Below, in pieces: positions 62,110-64,000 of a stretch of 64,000 bases of DNA. How positions within the stretch are numbered: position 1 is the stretch's first letter; each line of letters starts with the position of its first letter. Source of the DNA: an uncultured Flavobacteriaceae bacterium (GTDB taxonomy: Bacteria; Bacteroidota; Bacteroidia; Flavobacteriales; Flavobacteriaceae); the NCBI GenBank assembly GCA_947495135.1, contig CANLXN010000002.1, positions 124,001 to 188,000 of the forward strand, written 5' to 3'. The notes beneath the pieces were generated by a model, which saw nothing but the letters and a program-made list of their open reading frames with translations, was not told the DNA's origin and searched no databases. Both the position numbers and the translations under genes were made by a program.

Positions 62110-62991
62110 CTATCGGAGCCTTCTTTGCTCTCTGGCAAGCAAAGTATTTTTTAATAACATTGCAATGGTCATTGGACCTACTCCCCCAGGAACTGGCGTA
62201 ATGAATGAAGCCTTTTTACTTACATTTTCAAAATCCACATCTCCCTTGATCACGTAACCCTTCGGATGCGAATCGTCTTGGACACGGGTAATCCCAACAT
62301 CTATAATTACAGCATCGTCTTTCACCATTTCAGCTTTCAGAAAATCGGGCACCCCCAAAGCGGAGATAACAATATCTGCCTGAGAAGTAATTTGAGTAAT
62401 ATTCTTGGTGTTACTGTGCGTTAAAGTAACGGTACTATTTCCTGGCCAGCCTTTTCTACTCATTAAAATACTCATGGGTCTACCTACAATGTGGCTTCGT
62501 CCAATAACAACCGTATGCTTTCCTTTGGTGTCTACATCGTAACGCTCTAGTAATTCTAAAATACCGAAAGGAGTAGCTGGAATAAAAGTACTCATATCTA
62601 AAGCCATCTTTCCAAAGTTCTCTGGGTGAAAACCGTCTACATCCTTACTTGGATCCACAGCTAATAACACTTTTTGCGTATTAATTTGAGGCGGCAATGG
62701 TAATTGAATGATGAATCCGTCGATGTCGTCGTTATGATTCAGTTCGTCGATCTTATCTAGCAATTCTACCTCACTCGTAGTGTTTGGCATTCTAACCATA
62801 GTCGACTCAAAACCTACTCGCTCGCACGATCTTACTTTACTTCCAACGTACGTAAGACTAGCACCGTCATCACCTACCAAGACAGCCGCTAGGTGTGGCA
62901 CTTTTTCGTTGTTGTCCTTCATTTTTTGGACTTCAGCCTTAATTTCTTCTTTAATGTCGTTTGAGATTTTTTTACCGTCGAGGATTGTCAT
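62110..62991 (-). CDS. folD: Bifunctional methylenetetrahydrofolate dehydrogenase/cyclohydrolase
   Basis: FolD interconverts methylene-, methenyl- and formyl-tetrahydrofolate and supplies one-carbon units. The 293 residues fit the family. Motifs are TYVGSKVRSCERVGF (catalytic Lys and Tyr region), DGFIIQLPLPPQI, VVIGRSHIVGRPMSILM (NADP-binding) and TPVPGGVGPMTIAML. It stands on the minus strand between the serine hydrolase and the four-helix-bundle gene. Confidence 0.95.
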   Translation of the reverse strand: MTILDGKKISNDIKEEIKAEVQKMKDNNEKVPHLAAVLVGDDGASLTYVGSKVRSCERVGFESTMVRMPNTTSEVELLDKIDELNHNDDIDGFIIQLPLPPQINTQKVLLAVDPSKDVDGFHPENFGKMALDMSTFIPATPFGILELLERYDVDTKGKHTVVIGRSHIVGRPMSILMSRKGWPGNSTVTLTHSNTKNITQITSQADIVISALGVPDFLKAEMVKDDAVIIDVGITRVQDDSHPKGYVIKGDVDFENVSKKASFITPVPGGVGPMTIAMLLKNTLLAREQRRLR

Positions 62992-63018
62992 GTTCTAAAA
63001 GTATTCGGTTAGCAGTTG

Positions 63019-63444
63019 CAGTAGGCAGTTTAATTGTCTACCCCAAACTTACTTGGGTTATTAATCATAAAATTCAAAATCTTACCTATTTCTAGGCTCT
63101 TTTCTATAAGTTCCGATTTAGCCTCCAAAGAGATGTAACCACAAGAAAATGCAAAATGCAACCAAGTCTGGGTTTCTGAATTCTCGGCATCACTATCGGT
63201 TAACTTACTTATAAAGTGTTTTTCACATCTTCTTTTTCGATATGCTTCGGAAATATTCGCACAAACTGCCCTAGAGCTTCTTTTAATCTGGTCTGTTAAC
63301 GGGTACGTTTCTTCTTTTAGAAATGACTTCGAAACTTCAAAAATTTCCATCGCTAAGTCAAACCTTTATCGCATGCCATTAACTTCTTAAAACTCATATC
63401 CCAACTATCAATTCGTTTTACTGCCTAGTGAACACTGCCTACTG
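63019..63444. repeat. Inverted short repeats flanking the four-helix-bundle gene
   Basis: CAGTAGGCAGT at 63019-63029 is the exact reverse complement of ACTGCCTACTG at 63434-63444. A one-mismatch copy, ACTGCCTAGTG, lies at 63420-63430. The repeats enclose the four-helix-bundle gene. Confidence 0.55.
63030..63350 (-). CDS. Four-helix-bundle protein (23S rRNA intervening-sequence/S23 family), N-terminally shortened
   Basis: The 106 residues match the family of small helical proteins also found within 23S rRNA intervening sequences: QIKRSSRAVCANISEAYRKR is the signature and SETQTWLHFAFSCGYIS follows. Full-length members start about 15 residues earlier. Here the codons directly before the ATG (Arg-Phe-Asp-Leu-Ala) still match the usual family sequence, but a TAA at 63366-63368 closes the frame. 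The gene is either translated from the internal ATG or is decaying. Inverted repeats flank it. The role of the family is not known. Confidence 0.7.
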   Translation of the reverse strand: MEIFEVSKSFLKEETYPLTDQIKRSSRAVCANISEAYRKRRCEKHFISKLTDSDAENSETQTWLHFAFSCGYISLEAKSELIEKSLEIGKILNFMINNPSKFGVDN

Positions 63445-63448
63445 AATA

Positions 63449-64000
63449 TTACTTCATCTTCCCCATCATCTGCATCATCTTTCTTCCGCCGCCTCCTTGC
63501 ATCATCTTCATCATTTTGCTCATTTGGTCAAATTGTTTTAACAATTGATTTACCTGCTGAACAGAGGTTCCGCTACCTTTACCAATACGCTTTTTTCTGC
63601 TTGCATTAATCATTGAAGGTTTGGTGCGTTCATCTGGCGTCATAGAATGAATAATGGCTTCAATATGTTTGAAAGCATCGTCGTCTATATCAATTCCTTT
63701 CATCGCTTTCCCCGCTCCAGGAATCATTCCTACCAAATCTTTCATGCTTCCCATTTTCTTCACCTGTTGGATCTGTTTTAGGAAGTCATCAAAACCAAAT
63801 TGGTTCTTTGCTATTTTCTTCTGAAGCTTTCTCGCTTCTTCTTCATCAAATTGTTCTTGGGCTCTTTCCACAAGAGAAACAACATCTCCCATCCCCAAAA
63901 TACGATCGGCCATACGAGCTGGGTGGAATACATCAATAGCATCCATCTTCTCACCTGTCCCAATAAATTTGATAGGCTTATCTACTACACTTTTAATAGA
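63449..64000 (-). CDS. ffh: Signal recognition particle protein Ffh, C-terminal part (5' end outside window)
   Basis: The reading frame is open to the right edge, so about 183 C-terminal residues are present. [19 protein letters not shown] is the end of the GTPase (NG) domain, and the rest is the methionine-rich M domain ([15 protein letters not shown], then [17 protein letters not shown]). The M domain binds 4.5S RNA and signal peptides; its last residues are almost only Met, Gly and Lys. Ffh targets nascent membrane proteins to SecYEG. No 4.5S RNA gene is visible here. Confidence 0.95.
   Translation of the reverse strand, partial: SIKSVVDKPIKFIGTGEKMDAIDVFHPARMADRILGMGDVVSLVERAQEQFDEEEARKLQKKIAKNQFGFDDFLKQIQQVKKMGSMKDLVGMIPGAGKAMKGIDIDDDAFKHIEAIIHSMTPDERTKPSMINASRKKRIGKGSGTSVQQVNQLLKQFDQMSKMMKMMQGGGGRKMMQMMGKMK

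Overview
The window looks like part of a chromosome from a marine-type member of the Flavobacteriaceae (Bacteroidota). The DNA is AT-rich. Many genes are preceded by the Bacteroidota -7 box TAnnTTTG, in the best cases with TTTG or TTG about 18-20 bases upstream. The primary sigma factor is short, there is a PorT-type protein of the type IX secretion system (T9SS), and three secreted proteins end in T9SS sorting domains. I see no phage, insertion sequence, CRISPR array, tRNA or rRNA gene. The species cannot be named from the sequence alone.

Layout. 1-4.7 kb: end of an aspartate aminotransferase, two T9SS cargo proteins (one a CPPC thioredoxin-like protein), purT, an OmpA-type protein and a cupin. 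4.7-7.6 kb: the trkA-trkH potassium uptake pair. 7.9-14.9 kb: menG/ubiE-porT, a SpoU-type RNA methyltransferase, a TamA-like outer membrane lipoprotein, fbaA and accD, an order I remember as common in flavobacteria. 14.9-20.3 kb: an accessory block in which a TPR histidine kinase and a LytTR regulator, led by an unknown gene, diverge from a RhiA-like gene, a putative Cys/His enzyme and a small unknown protein. 20.3-24.3 kb: a lipoprotein, a structured intergenic element, then rpsO and pnp. 24.4-31.3 kb: a second accessory block with a hybrid kinase, an HTH regulator facing a secreted protein across a palindromic site, a lipoprotein, and an ECF sigma factor with a membrane partner. 31.6-33.8 kb: rpoD, a BLUF photoreceptor and rpe. 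33.9-42 kb: an AraC regulator with a membrane domain, a T9SS NHL-type protein, YpdA, an MtfA-like peptidase, a BI-1 family protein and a TPR hybrid kinase. 42-52 kb: secDF, a small membrane-anchored protein, a SecD-like lipoprotein, a surface-type lipoprotein, mdh, a DUF6588-like protein and gyrB. 52-64 kb: DUF2911, queE, a RidA lipoprotein, a HerA-like ATPase, small housekeeping and hypothetical genes, a LytS/LytTR pair, a short ExbB/MotA-like protein, a serine hydrolase, folD, a shortened four-helix-bundle gene and the end of ffh.

The housekeeping genes form a conserved-looking backbone (menG-porT-tamL-fbaA-accD; rpsO-pnp-rpoD-rpe; secDF-mdh-gyrB), and the unusual genes sit between its parts. 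The best leads for something undescribed are the RhiA-like/Cys-His/two-component block (17.4-20.3 kb), the stand-alone SecD-like lipoprotein beside secDF (46.2-47.1 kb), the pnp leader with mutually exclusive hairpins, the structured element before rpsO, and the palindromic operators in divergent promoter regions. Functions are inferred by reading the proteins; no database search was run.
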